From Nonomuraea jiangxiensis (lineage in GTDB: Bacteria; Actinomycetota; Actinomycetes; Streptosporangiales; Streptosporangiaceae): DNA of 64,000 nucleotides. The DNA is taken from assembly GCF_900099965.1 (NCBI RefSeq), contig NZ_FNDJ01000042.1, positions 16,596 to 80,595 on the forward strand, in the 5' to 3' direction. Position numbers and translations under genes: made by a program. Shown piece after piece: positions 23,762-31,805 of this stretch. The notes under the pieces were generated by a model, which worked only from the letters and a program-made list of their open reading frames with translations, ran no database searches and had not been told where the DNA came from. Position 1 is the stretch's first letter. The number at the start of each line of letters is the position of its first letter.

Positions 23762-24215
23762 GTACGCCTCCTTCTGGAATAATGGCCTAACCAATATACC
23801 TAGCTTGATATCGGATCGGTCAACGTTTGCCACCCGCCAAAGTTGGCCTGCCGAGGCGGGCCACTACGGCTGTGCCGCCGGGGCCTGGGCGAGGGAAGGG
23901 CGGCCGACCCAGCCGATGTCGACGTCGCCCAGCGCGCCGAAGCCCGGAGCGGAGCGAGTGCCGGCCGCCATGGCGAACGGCGCGCGTCCGATCCGCGAGA
24001 AGGCCACGCCGAACCGGTGGAGGTCGAAGTCGCGATGGCCCAGGTTCGGTGGCGGTTTCAGCAAGGCGGCTCTCTCCCTTCGGCGGTGCGCTCGCCACCT
24101 AGCAAATGATAAGACCATTGGCTGTTTTCGGGAATTGGTTAGACCATTCCTTGCTAGGATGGGGGGCCGGGGGACGGCCAAGATCAACCGACGAGAGCAT
24201 GAAGGGGGCGCCGGC
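23762..24215. promoter_or_regulatory. Control region with operators i, j and k
   Basis: This 454-bp gap separates the ferredoxin from the second repressor gene. Operator i is AATGGCCTAACCAAT (23781-23795) at the ferredoxin side. Operators j (ATGATAAGACCATTGG, 24106-24121) and k (AATTGGTTAGACCATT, 24133-24148) are at the repressor side; k is a perfect TGGTnnnACCA. TAGGAT (24155-24160) may be a -10 element. The middle ~290 bp is GC-rich without a believable gene. Confidence 0.65.
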
Positions 24216-24983
24216 ATGGCCGATGCGTCATTGGGCCCACTGGGCGAGACGCCGGGCAAGAGGAGCACCGCCGACCTGTTCAGCCCGGTGAGCGTCGATC
24301 GCATCTCCGAGGTCATCGTCGAGCAGATGCGGCTGCTGATCAGGGAGGGCAAGCTCGTCCCCGGCGACCGGCTGCCCAGCGAGCGGAGCCTGTGCGAGCG
24401 GTTCGGGGTCAGCAGGGTGACCGTCCGCGAGGCTCTCCGCGTGCTCGAGGCCAGCGGTTTGGTGGAGATCCGCGTCGGGGCCCGGGGCGGCGCCTTCGTC
24501 ACCCGCCCGTCGAGCGAGCGTGTTGGGAAGGGTCTGGCCGAGCTGCTGACGCTGGCCCCGATGACCGCCGCCGACGTCACCGAAGCCCGCATGGTCGTCG
24601 AGCTCGGCATCCTTCCCCTGGTGGTGGAGCGCGCCACCGAGCAGGACATCGCGGAGCTGCGCGTCCTGGTCGAACAGGGTCTCAGCGCGCTGGAACACGG
24701 CTCCTACACCATGGCGATGTCGGCGGCCTTCCACGTGCGGGTCGCCTCGTCCGTGCACAATCCGGCGATCGAGATGCTGGTGCACACCTTTCACGGCCCC
24801 CTGCTCATGTCGCTCCAGCACGCGCAGGTCGCCGCGCCGTTGATGGGCCTGCGGGGAGCCCACGAACACTACGAGCTGGTCGAGGCGATCGAGCAGAGGG
24901 ACGTCGAACGCGCCCGCAACGTCATGACCCGCCATCTCCAGCGCACCGCCGATCGCCTGGCGAACTACGACGCCGAGGAGTAG
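24216..24983 (+). CDS. FadR-type GntR regulator with FCD domain (copy 2)
   Basis: A 255-residue paralog of the regulator at 1232-1969. The winged helix has PGDRLPSERSLCERFGVSRV and REALRVLEASGLVEIRVG. The FCD domain has the same MSAAFH in place of the usual D-x-x-F-H, then NPAIEMLVHTFHGPLLMSLQ, nearly identical to copy 1. ATG 24216 has AAGGGGG 7 nt upstream. Two strong FadR-like sites precede it, implying autoregulation. The pair brackets the island and may bind the same operators, perhaps as heterodimers or with different effectors. Confidence 0.92.
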   Translation: MADASLGPLGETPGKRSTADLFSPVSVDRISEVIVEQMRLLIREGKLVPGDRLPSERSLCERFGVSRVTVREALRVLEASGLVEIRVGARGGAFVTRPSSERVGKGLAELLTLAPMTAADVTEARMVVELGILPLVVERATEQDIAELRVLVEQGLSALEHGSYTMAMSAAFHVRVASSVHNPAIEMLVHTFHGPLLMSLQHAQVAAPLMGLRGAHEHYELVEAIEQRDVERARNVMTRHLQRTADRLANYDAEE

Positions 24984-25182
24984 CCGACGTCCCCCACCGG
25001 AGGGAACGCCGGCCGGCCGCCACTCACCCCAACACCACGACAGAGTCCTTCGGACCCCGGCCCAAGAAGGCGTCGCCTACGTGAGCACCCCGCTGTTTCC
25101 TATGTCCTGAACAGCACACCGTAGGGCGCGCCGACCTCGCTCGTCAGTGCGACCCGGCCCCGCGGACCCGAGCGGCCTGGAT

Positions 25183-25875
25183 TCAGTCGTCGCGGTGCCG
25201 GCGGCCGGCTCGGTCAGGGGTCGCGGACGTCTCGCCGGGGGCCAGCAGGGCGGTGAGCTGGTCCTGGCACAGCCGGCGGTAGTCCTGGGACCCGGGGGCG
25301 ACACCGAGGAGGTCTTCCGCCAGCGTTGGCATGGCGACCGGCGCGAAGGCGGCCAGGTGCATGAGCAGGACGACGAATTCGGCGCTCACCGAGTCGGTCA
25401 GTTCGCCGGCGCGTTGACGCTCCCGGATCCGGCGTACGCCTTCTTCGAGTCGCTGCCGCTGTGCGCTGCGGGACTCCTCGCCCGCCTCGCCTGACTCCTC
25501 GCCGAGGGCCTGCCACACCACCAGACGTGCCCAGTCCATGTGGTCGAGGGTCACGTCGAGATAGGCCCGTAGCGACTCGGCGAAGGTGGCCTCCGGCGGC
25601 ACGAGACTGTCCGTCCGCGCCGACCAGTGCCGCCGGAGCTCGTCGAGCAGGCCCTGCTTGCCGCCGAAATAGTAGGCGATCAGCTGCTGGTTCACCCCTG
25701 CGCGGGCGGCGATGCCCGCCGTCCGCGCTCCGGCGTAGCCCTTGGCGCCGAACTCGGCCACGGCGGCATCGAGGATCCGCTGCCTGGTGCGGACGGCTGC
25801 CTGGTCGCGCTCGGTCCGGTCGCGATGTCGGCGGGGCGACCGCGAGCCCCCTTCGACGCTCTCTCGCTCGGTCAC
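25183..25875 (-). CDS. TetR-family regulator
   Basis: A 230-residue TetR-type repressor with an N-terminal helix-turn-helix: RQRILDAAVAEFGAKGYAGA, TAGIAARAGVNQQLIAYYFG and GKQGLLDELRR. The long helical C-terminal part is a variable ligand domain. GTG 25875 is the only start near the HTH; its ribosome site is weak. It is divergent from the quinone oxidoreductase gene, and the gap carries operator-like repeats. It most likely represses that two-gene operon and itself. Confidence 0.88.
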   Translation of the reverse strand: MTERESVEGGSRSPRRHRDRTERDQAAVRTRQRILDAAVAEFGAKGYAGARTAGIAARAGVNQQLIAYYFGGKQGLLDELRRHWSARTDSLVPPEATFAESLRAYLDVTLDHMDWARLVVWQALGEESGEAGEESRSAQRQRLEEGVRRIRERQRAGELTDSVSAEFVVLLMHLAAFAPVAMPTLAEDLLGVAPGSQDYRRLCQDQLTALLAPGETSATPDRAGRRHRDD

Positions 25876-25893
25876 CTCGGCATTACATCAGAT

Positions 25894-25931
25894 AATCAAT
25901 TGATTGACAAACATCATGCGTTTGATTGACA
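25894..25931. promoter_or_regulatory. TetR operator candidate
   Basis: AATCAATTGATT (25894-25905) is a perfect 12-bp palindrome. TTGATTGACA occurs at 25900-25909 and again at 25922-25931, 22 bp apart, on the same DNA face. The AT-rich block stands out from the GC-rich surroundings between the divergent genes. Confidence 0.6.
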
Positions 25932-25973
25932 CTCGACACCGAGCCAGACAGCCGATCAGGAGGTACGGGACAC

Positions 25974-26888
25974 ATGGCCCGAGTGGTGGTGTTCGCCGAA
26001 TACGGCGAACCGGAAGTGCTGCACGTCATCGAGACGGACGATCCGGTGCCCGCCGATGACGAGATCCGCATCCGGGTGAGGGCGGCAGGTGTCCAGCCCT
26101 TCGACGCCCTCTACCGGCGAGGCGATTTCGCCCGGTATAAGCAGGCGTCGTTCCCCGCACGGCTGGGTAACGAGGTCGCGGGTGTCATCGACGCGCTCGG
26201 CGACGCGGTCAGCGGGTTCGCGATCGGGGACGAGGTCATCGCCTTCGTCGACTCGATCGGTTACGCCGACACGATCGTCGCCCCGGCGGCCGGCGTCGTT
26301 CGCAAACCGGCGGGCATGCCCTGGCCGGAAGCCGGAGTCCTGTCGGCCAGCGGGCAGACCGCCGACACCGCTCTCGACGCACTCGGCATCATCGCCGGCG
26401 ACCGCCTGCTGATCCACGCGGCGGCCGGCGGCGTCGGCTCGTTCGCCACACAGCTCGCGGTCGCCCGGGGCGCCACCGTGGTCGGCACCGCGAGCGAGCG
26501 CAACCACGCCTACCTCACCCGTCTCGGCGCGCTGCCCGTCACGTACGGACCTGGGCTTGTCGAGCGGGTCGGCCGGCTGGTGCCCGAGGGCATCACCGCG
26601 GCGCTGGACTGCGTCGGCGGCGAGGCCAACGACGTTTCCGTACGGCTGCTCGGCGCGTCCGGCCGCGCCGTCACCCTGGTCGACTGGCAGGCGGAGCAGC
26701 GGCTCGGCGTACGCAGGGTCGGAACCGACCGCTCCGTCGCCCGGCTCGCCGCTCTGACCAGCCTCTACGAGAAAGGGAGCCTGATCGTGCCCATCTGGAG
26801 GCAGTACCCGCTCGACGAGGCGCCCGCGGCGCATCGTGAGATCGAGACCGGCCACGTCCGCGGCAAGATCGCGTTGGTGACGACATGA
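25974..26888 (+). CDS. Zinc-free NADP-dependent quinone oxidoreductase (MDR)
   Basis: A 304-residue medium-chain reductase. The nucleotide motif is AAAGGVGSFATQLAVARGA, typical of QOR-like enzymes; no zinc-ligand Cys set is present. The N-terminus ARVVVFAEYGEPEVL and the substrate cleft motif GVQPFDALYRRG fit the quinone reductase/crotonase-type group. ATG 25974 has AGGAGG about 10 nt upstream. It overlaps the next gene by ATGA and is probably controlled by the divergent TetR repressor. Likely role: reduction of quinones or enals in a stress response. Confidence 0.88.
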   Translation: MARVVVFAEYGEPEVLHVIETDDPVPADDEIRIRVRAAGVQPFDALYRRGDFARYKQASFPARLGNEVAGVIDALGDAVSGFAIGDEVIAFVDSIGYADTIVAPAAGVVRKPAGMPWPEAGVLSASGQTADTALDALGIIAGDRLLIHAAAGGVGSFATQLAVARGATVVGTASERNHAYLTRLGALPVTYGPGLVERVGRLVPEGITAALDCVGGEANDVSVRLLGASGRAVTLVDWQAEQRLGVRRVGTDRSVARLAALTSLYEKGSLIVPIWRQYPLDEAPAAHREIETGHVRGKIALVTT

Positions 26889-27307
26889 GAGAGGGCGACC
26901 CGACCGTCCTCACCGAAGGGGAGATCGCCTACGTCGCGGCCCAGCGCCTCGGCAGGCTGGCCACCGTCGCGCCTGACGGCGCCCCTCAGGTCAACCCGGT
27001 CTCCTGCTACTTCAACCCCGCGACCAACACGATCGACATCGGCGGCCACAACATGGCCGCCAGCCGCAAATACCGCAACGTCCAGGCGAACCCGCAGGCC
27101 GCCGTCGTCATCGACGACATGGCCGAGAGCATGGACGGGATCCGCTGCCTGGAGATCCGCGGCACCGCCGAAGCCCTCGGCACGCCCTCCGACAGCGCTG
27201 CCCGCTCGGCCGGCCCGATCATCCGCATCCATCCGCGGCGGATCATCAGCTGGGGCATCGACCCACCCGGCCACGCTCGCGGCACCCGCTCCATTCCCCG
27301 GGCTTGA
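26885..27307 (+). CDS. PPOX-class F420-dependent oxidoreductase-like protein
   Basis: A 140-residue split-barrel flavin/F420-binding protein. It begins LTEGEIAYVAAQRLGRLATV, then GAPQVNPVSCYFN, RKYRNVQANPQAAVVIDDM and a C-terminal IRIHPRRIISWG typical of PPOX-class F420 proteins in actinomycetes. It is translationally coupled to the quinone oxidoreductase by ATGA. Substrate unknown. Confidence 0.85.
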   Translation: MREGDPTVLTEGEIAYVAAQRLGRLATVAPDGAPQVNPVSCYFNPATNTIDIGGHNMAASRKYRNVQANPQAAVVIDDMAESMDGIRCLEIRGTAEALGTPSDSAARSAGPIIRIHPRRIISWGIDPPGHARGTRSIPRA

Positions 27308-27308
27308 T

Positions 27309-27322
27309 ACCGGGCGCCCGGT
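27309..27322. repeat. 14-bp perfect palindrome
   Basis: ACCGGGCGCCCGGT follows the PPOX gene stop by one base. It has no loop and no T-tract on the expected side, so terminator function is uncertain. Confidence 0.35.
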
Positions 27323-27421
27323 AAAAAGCAGCGGTTACGGGACACTACGCGGCCGCTTGGGGTCTTGCCGGGCGGCTCGCCCGGGTGTGCTCCCGGGTCA
27401 GGCTCCGGGAATGCCGGCCGG

Positions 27422-27943
27422 CTACTGGCCGGCGCCGAGAGCCGCGAGAACGGGTTCGGGCGTCATGCCGGGGAATCGTTCCTGGAAGTCCAGGACCCCG
27501 ACCCAGGTCGGGCGTAGCGCGATCCGGACCATCCGCAGGCCGGGCTTGTCGATGGCCGACAGGTAGGCGCCGCTCGCCTCCTCGCCCCGTACGGCGCCCA
27601 TCATGGTCGCGTACTCGGGCAGGACGCCCTCGACTTCGTTCAGGGTGACCTTCCCGCGCAGCATCAGGACCTGCGGGGGACCGTCGGCGGTGTCGATGGT
27701 GATCGCCACGTCGGGGCGGGCGTTCAGGTCGCGGATCTTGTACGTGCCGGCGAAGGCGGCGACGACGATCTCCTCGCCGTTCCACAGGAAGTTGACCGGG
27801 ATCACCCGCGGGGTGGCGTCCTTGCCGGTGTAGGCCAGTCGCGCCACCAGGGTCAGGTCGTTGAGCAGGCGCTGCGCGGTGGGAGTGGCCAGCAGTCGCA
27901 CGTCGCCCTGCGGCAGGCCCACTTGGGTGTCAGAGAGGATCAT
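27422..27943 (-). CDS. Pyridoxamine 5'-phosphate oxidase-family (flavin split-barrel) protein
   Basis: A 173-residue split-barrel protein with LNDLTLVARLAYTGKDATPR, VIPVNFLWNGEEIVVAAFAG and TYKIRDLNARPDVAITIDTA, a typical pyridoxamine-phosphate-oxidase-like core. ATG 27943 is chosen; a TTG at 27979 in frame would overlap the presumed operator. No clear ribosome site is visible. It is divergent from an HxlR regulator with inverted repeats between, so it is probably its target. Confidence 0.8.
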   Translation of the reverse strand: MILSDTQVGLPQGDVRLLATPTAQRLLNDLTLVARLAYTGKDATPRVIPVNFLWNGEEIVVAAFAGTYKIRDLNARPDVAITIDTADGPPQVLMLRGKVTLNEVEGVLPEYATMMGAVRGEEASGAYLSAIDKPGLRMVRIALRPTWVGVLDFQERFPGMTPEPVLAALGAGQ

Positions 27944-27964
27944 GGGGCTTACGCTAGAGAGGTA

Positions 27965-28001
27965 ACTCCTAAAAAACAAGTACTACTCCTAAATAAGGAG
28001 T
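27965..28001. promoter_or_regulatory. HxlR operator candidate
   Basis: ACTCCT-AAATA-AGGAGT (27985-28001) is a perfect 6-bp inverted repeat with a 5-bp spacer. A third copy of ACTCCTAAA begins 20 bp to the left (27965). HxlR-type regulators bind such paired repeats in divergent promoters. Confidence 0.6.
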
Positions 28002-28021
28002 TTTGAGGTAGCCTGGCGAGC

Positions 28022-28708
28022 ATGAACGGCATGCGCAGCTATGGGGACCCCTGCGGTGTGGCCCGCGGCCTGGACATCATCGGCGAACGCTGGGCCCTGC
28101 TGGTCGTACGTGACCTGCTGCTGGGCCCCAAGCGCTTCAATGACCTGCATGCCGGCCTGCCGGGCGTCAGCCCGAACGTGCTCACCCAGCGGCTGCGCGA
28201 CCTGACCGAGCACGGCGTCGTCCAGCGCCGCGAACTACCGCCCCCGGCCCGCGTCCGCCTCTACGAACTCACCGACTGGGGCCGCGCACTGGAGCCGCTC
28301 CTCCTCCACCTCGGCCGCTGGGGCAGCCAGGCCCCCACGACCCCCGATGGCCCCCTGGGCATCGACTCCATCCTGCTCAGCATCAAGGCGGTCTTCGACC
28401 CGGCGAACGCCGCCGAGCCAGCCGGCGTCTACGAGTTGCGCATCGACGCCGACACCTACGTCATCGAGGTCACCGACGGCTCGCTCCACATCAGCCGCGA
28501 CACCGCCCCCGAGCCCCCCGACGCCACCCTCACCACCGACCTCGACACCCTCCGCGCCATCTGCGACCACCGGATCACCATGGCGGCGGCACTGGACTCG
28601 GACTCACTGCGCCTCGACGGCGTCGAACACGCCAAACAGGGCCTCACCGACCTTCTCCTGGCTCCGTTCGACTCCTCGCCTGGACCGACCGATGCCCCCC
28701 GCCCCTGA
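28022..28708 (+). CDS. HxlR-family regulator with C-terminal SCP2-like domain
   Basis: A 228-residue regulator. The N-terminal winged helix has DPCGVARGLDIIGERWALLV, RDLLLGPKRFNDLHAGLPG and SPNVLTQRLRDLTEHGVV, the HxlR signature with a Cys near the start that is often redox- or ligand-sensing. The C-terminal ~100 residues look like a sterol-carrier-type domain, a fusion common in actinomycetes. The gene is divergent from the flavin split-barrel gene; the operator-like repeats lie between. Confidence 0.88.
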   Translation: MNGMRSYGDPCGVARGLDIIGERWALLVVRDLLLGPKRFNDLHAGLPGVSPNVLTQRLRDLTEHGVVQRRELPPPARVRLYELTDWGRALEPLLLHLGRWGSQAPTTPDGPLGIDSILLSIKAVFDPANAAEPAGVYELRIDADTYVIEVTDGSLHISRDTAPEPPDATLTTDLDTLRAICDHRITMAAALDSDSLRLDGVEHAKQGLTDLLLAPFDSSPGPTDAPRP

Positions 28709-28755
28709 ACCGCCCGGAAGCACGGGATCTCTCCGAGCTCGCGCAGCCCCCGCGC

Positions 28756-29727
28756 TCACTGCGCCAGTGCGGCGCTGCGATGCTCCTGCGGGCTGATGCC
28801 GTACACCCGCTTGAACGCCGAGCTGAGGGCGAACCCGCTGCCGTAGCCGACCTGCCGGGCGACGGCGTTCAGCGTGGCGTCGGACTGGCGCAGCAGGTCG
28901 GCGGCCAGAGCCATGCGCCACTCGGTCAGGTAGGTCATCGGCGGCGTGCCGACGGCGTTGCGGAAGGACTCGGCCAGCGTCGCCCGTGACACGCCGACCT
29001 CGGCGGCGACCCGCGCCAGCGTCCAGTCGTTCGCCGGGTTCTCGTGGAACAGGCGCAGCGCCTCGCCGGCCACCGGGTGGGTGTGGGCCCGGTACCAGGC
29101 CGGGGCCTCGGTCTCGGGCCGGTCGAACCACACCCGCAGCACCGAGATGAGCAGCAGGTCGAGCAGGCGGTCGAGCACGACGCCCTGGGCCGGCCCCTGT
29201 TTGGTGACCTCGCCGGCCAGCACCGGGATGAGCGTCGAGTCCCACGTGTCCTCGGACACGACCAGCAACGGCGGCAGCACGTCGAGCAGGCGCTGACCGA
29301 CGGCGCCGACCTCCTCGTACACGCCGAGCACCAGCTGCACCGACCCGTCGGGGTTGCTGCCCCACGTGCGCACCCCCAGCGCCATCCTCTCGCGCAGCTC
29401 GACGCCCTCGGGCGTGACGCACTGCTGGCCGGGGTACACGATGACCTGCGGCGGGGCCGCCGGGTCGTCGCTCATCACGTAGGGGTCCGGCCCACGGACG
29501 AGGGCGATGTCGCCCGGGCGCAGCCGCACCGGCTCGCCGTGGTCGGGCTCGAAGCACGCTTCGCCGCTGAGCATGACGGCGACGCACAGCGGCGACCCGT
29601 CCTGGACCCGGATCGACCATGGGGGGTCCAGCAGGATGCGGAGGAGGAAGGCGCCGCTGGCCCGCGGGCCCTCGAGTAACCCTGCGAGTGCGTCCACACC
29701 ATTCAGGCTAGACGATCGGATATGCAT
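28756..29727 (-). CDS. AraC-family regulator (cupin_6 type)
   Basis: A 323-residue regulator. The N-terminal cupin-like domain has VRLRPGDIALVRG. The C-terminal double HTH has DWTLARVAAEVGVSRATLAE, MTYLTEWRMALAADLLR and VARQVGYGSGFALSSAFKRV, and ends with GISPQEHR. ATG 29727 is taken as start; the frame is open upstream but that part is antisense to the divergent gene. It is divergent from an NmrA-like gene, 51 nt apart, the usual layout in which the AraC protein controls its neighbour. Confidence 0.88.
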   Translation of the reverse strand: MHIRSSSLNGVDALAGLLEGPRASGAFLLRILLDPPWSIRVQDGSPLCVAVMLSGEACFEPDHGEPVRLRPGDIALVRGPDPYVMSDDPAAPPQVIVYPGQQCVTPEGVELRERMALGVRTWGSNPDGSVQLVLGVYEEVGAVGQRLLDVLPPLLVVSEDTWDSTLIPVLAGEVTKQGPAQGVVLDRLLDLLLISVLRVWFDRPETEAPAWYRAHTHPVAGEALRLFHENPANDWTLARVAAEVGVSRATLAESFRNAVGTPPMTYLTEWRMALAADLLRQSDATLNAVARQVGYGSGFALSSAFKRVYGISPQEHRSAALAQ

Positions 29728-29772
29728 TCCGGCATCTCGGCCATGGAACATCCAGATGGCGCCGTTCAGGCT
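29702..29772. promoter_or_regulatory. AraC direct-repeat site candidate
   Basis: TTCAGGCT occurs at 29702-29709 and 29765-29772, 63 bp (six helical turns) apart, on both sides of the start of the divergent pair. AraC proteins often bind such direct repeats. Confidence 0.4.
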
Positions 29773-29778
29773 GTAGCC

Positions 29779-30615
29779 ATGACAACAACAGAGCGCACGA
29801 CGTTGGTCCTCGGTGGTACCGGCCGGGTCGGCCGCCGGGTGACCCGGAGGCTGATCGAGCGAGGCGTGAACGTGCGGGTCGGCTCCCGTACCGGCGAGCC
29901 CCCGTTCGACTGGGAGAACCCCTCGACCTGGGCCGACGCCTTCGCCGGAGTCAGGTCGGCCTACCTGATGTACTACCCCGAGGTCGAGTGGCCCGGCGCC
30001 GGCGACGCCATCGGCGCCGTGGCCCGGCTGGCGGTCGACGCCGGCGTCGACCGGCTGGTCCTCCTGTCCGCCCGCAACCAGGACGAGGCCGTCCGGTGCG
30101 AGGACGCCGTGACGAGCCTGCCGATCGAGTGGACCATTGTCGCCCCGGCCTCGTTCAACCAGAACTTCGACGAGGGCGTGTTCCTCGAGCCGCTGCGCCA
30201 CGGGGTGCTGGCCCTGCCCGCCGGCGACAACGCCGACCCGTTCGTCGACGCCGACGACATCGCCGACGTCGTGGTGGCGGCCCTCACCGAGAAGGGTCAC
30301 GTGGGCGAACGCTACGAGCTGACGGGCCCCCGCCTGTGGACCTTCGCCGAAGGCGTCGCCGAGATCGCCCGGGCGACGGGCCGCGAGCTTCGCTACGAGC
30401 CGATCACCCGGGAGCGGTTCGCCGACTCCATCGTCGACGACGGCGCCCCGCGCGAGTTCGCCGAGCCGCTGGCCACGCTCATCTCCGAGTTCTTCGACGG
30501 CCGGAACAGCTCGCTGGCCGACGGCGTCGAGCGTGCCCTGAACCGCAAGCCCCGCGACTTCGCGGACTGGGTGGCCGAGATCGCCCCCACCGGCGTGTGG
30601 GACGCCGCCAGGTAG
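29779..30615 (+). CDS. NmrA/atypical SDR NAD(P)-binding protein
   Basis: A 278-residue protein with N-terminal Rossmann motif TLVLGGTGRVGRRVTRRL, SYR-type sequence LVLLSARNQDEAV, and WTIVAPASFNQNF. It lacks a classic YxxxK active site and fits NmrA/QOR2-type atypical short-chain dehydrogenases, which act as quinone reductases or redox sensors. ATG 29779 is chosen on the Rossmann start; the ribosome site is weak. Confidence 0.85.
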   Translation: MTTTERTTLVLGGTGRVGRRVTRRLIERGVNVRVGSRTGEPPFDWENPSTWADAFAGVRSAYLMYYPEVEWPGAGDAIGAVARLAVDAGVDRLVLLSARNQDEAVRCEDAVTSLPIEWTIVAPASFNQNFDEGVFLEPLRHGVLALPAGDNADPFVDADDIADVVVAALTEKGHVGERYELTGPRLWTFAEGVAEIARATGRELRYEPITRERFADSIVDDGAPREFAEPLATLISEFFDGRNSSLADGVERALNRKPRDFADWVAEIAPTGVWDAAR

Positions 30616-30694
30616 GACCGCGTCGGGTTCAAGTTGATCTTCGAGGTCTGAAGCGGCGTCCGGTGGTGGGAGGCGTCGCCGGCCGTCCTGGGGG

Positions 30695-31666
30695 TCAGCC
30701 GGCCGGGTCCGCGAGGTGCCGGCTCCGGTATTCCTGCGGGTTCATCCCGTACGCCGCGCGGAAGGCGCGGCTGAAGACGGCCACGTCGGAGAACCCCCAG
30801 CGGTTCGCTATGACGTGGATCGCCTCCCGCTGGCCGGGCCGCACCAGGTCATGGCGGCCACGCTCCAGCCGCTGCTCGCGGATCCACCCGGCGACGGTCG
30901 TGCCCTCGGACGTGAACAGCCGGTGCAGACTGCGCAGGGACATGCTGTGCGCGGCGGCGATCGTCGTGGGAGACAGTGTGGGGTCCCCGAGATTGCGCTG
31001 GATGTGGTCGCGCACGCGCATCAGGAGGGCGCGACGGCCGGTCTCGGGGGGTACGGCGGTGTCCAGGCGGTGGCCGAGCAGCATCGTGATCAGGTCGGTC
31101 AGGGTGATGCCGAGCCACAGCAGATCCGCTGTCGAGTGGGGGCCCCGGTGGGCTGCCAGGCCGCTGAGGAATTGCGCGGTCAGCCTGCCGATGCCCTGGG
31201 TCCCCGGCAGGACGTGGACGGCGGCCTGCTTGAGTGCGCGCCCGGAGAAGGGCAGCAGGCTGCCGGGGAACGACAGGGTGAGCGCGTGGTGCGACCGCTT
31301 CGTGCCCGTCCGCATGTGATAGGGCCGCGACGTGTGGAACAGCGTCATGTCGAACGGGCGCAGGATGGCGTCCTTGCCGTCCTGCGCGAGGCCGATCGGT
31401 CCATCCTGGACGAAGAGCAGGTTGAGCAGCTCCGGATCGGACTGGCGGATCAGCCGGGACGTGCGGAACGCCTCGCACTCGGCGGTGACATGGGCGGTGA
31501 CCTGGATGGCGCCCAGGTCCATTGCCTCGATCCTGCCGCGGAAGTCGGATCGGTGCTCCGAACTGAAGTGCGTCGGCGCCGGCGCCACGAGTCGCGTCAT
31601 GTGGTTCAGCCAGCCGTCGAACCGCTCCCCGGATGGCAGGCCATCGGTGGTCATGATCAGTTGCAC
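30695..31666 (-). CDS. AraC-family regulator (AraC_binding_2 type)
   Basis: A 323-residue regulator. The C-terminal HTH has LSPTTIAAAHSMSLRSLHRL, FTSEGTTVAGWIREQRLERG and VIANRWGFSDVAVFSRAFRA, ending YGMNPQEYRSR. The N-terminal part resembles the ligand domain of XylS/ActR-like members. The start is GTG 31666; ATG 31654 is an alternative. It stands alone between the NmrA-like gene and a hypothetical gene on the other strand, so its target is not evident. Confidence 0.87.
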   Translation of the reverse strand: MQLIMTTDGLPSGERFDGWLNHMTRLVAPAPTHFSSEHRSDFRGRIEAMDLGAIQVTAHVTAECEAFRTSRLIRQSDPELLNLLFVQDGPIGLAQDGKDAILRPFDMTLFHTSRPYHMRTGTKRSHHALTLSFPGSLLPFSGRALKQAAVHVLPGTQGIGRLTAQFLSGLAAHRGPHSTADLLWLGITLTDLITMLLGHRLDTAVPPETGRRALLMRVRDHIQRNLGDPTLSPTTIAAAHSMSLRSLHRLFTSEGTTVAGWIREQRLERGRHDLVRPGQREAIHVIANRWGFSDVAVFSRAFRAAYGMNPQEYRSRHLADPAG

Positions 31667-31805
31667 CGGCTCGTCCCTCTCACCGCCCCGCCGGGCCCCC
31701 GCCCGGATTCTGGACCAGAGGGTAGCGAATCACCACGAGCGAGGTGGGTCAGAACCTGACGCCCGCCCTCAAGTGGATGGCAAGTCCACGTCCTAAGCTC
31801 CTACC

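Noticed and set aside
23805..24215. A 137-residue N-terminal extension of the second GntR regulator
   Set aside because: It would cover the operators and has no homology to regulators. Copy 1 begins at the matching ATG.
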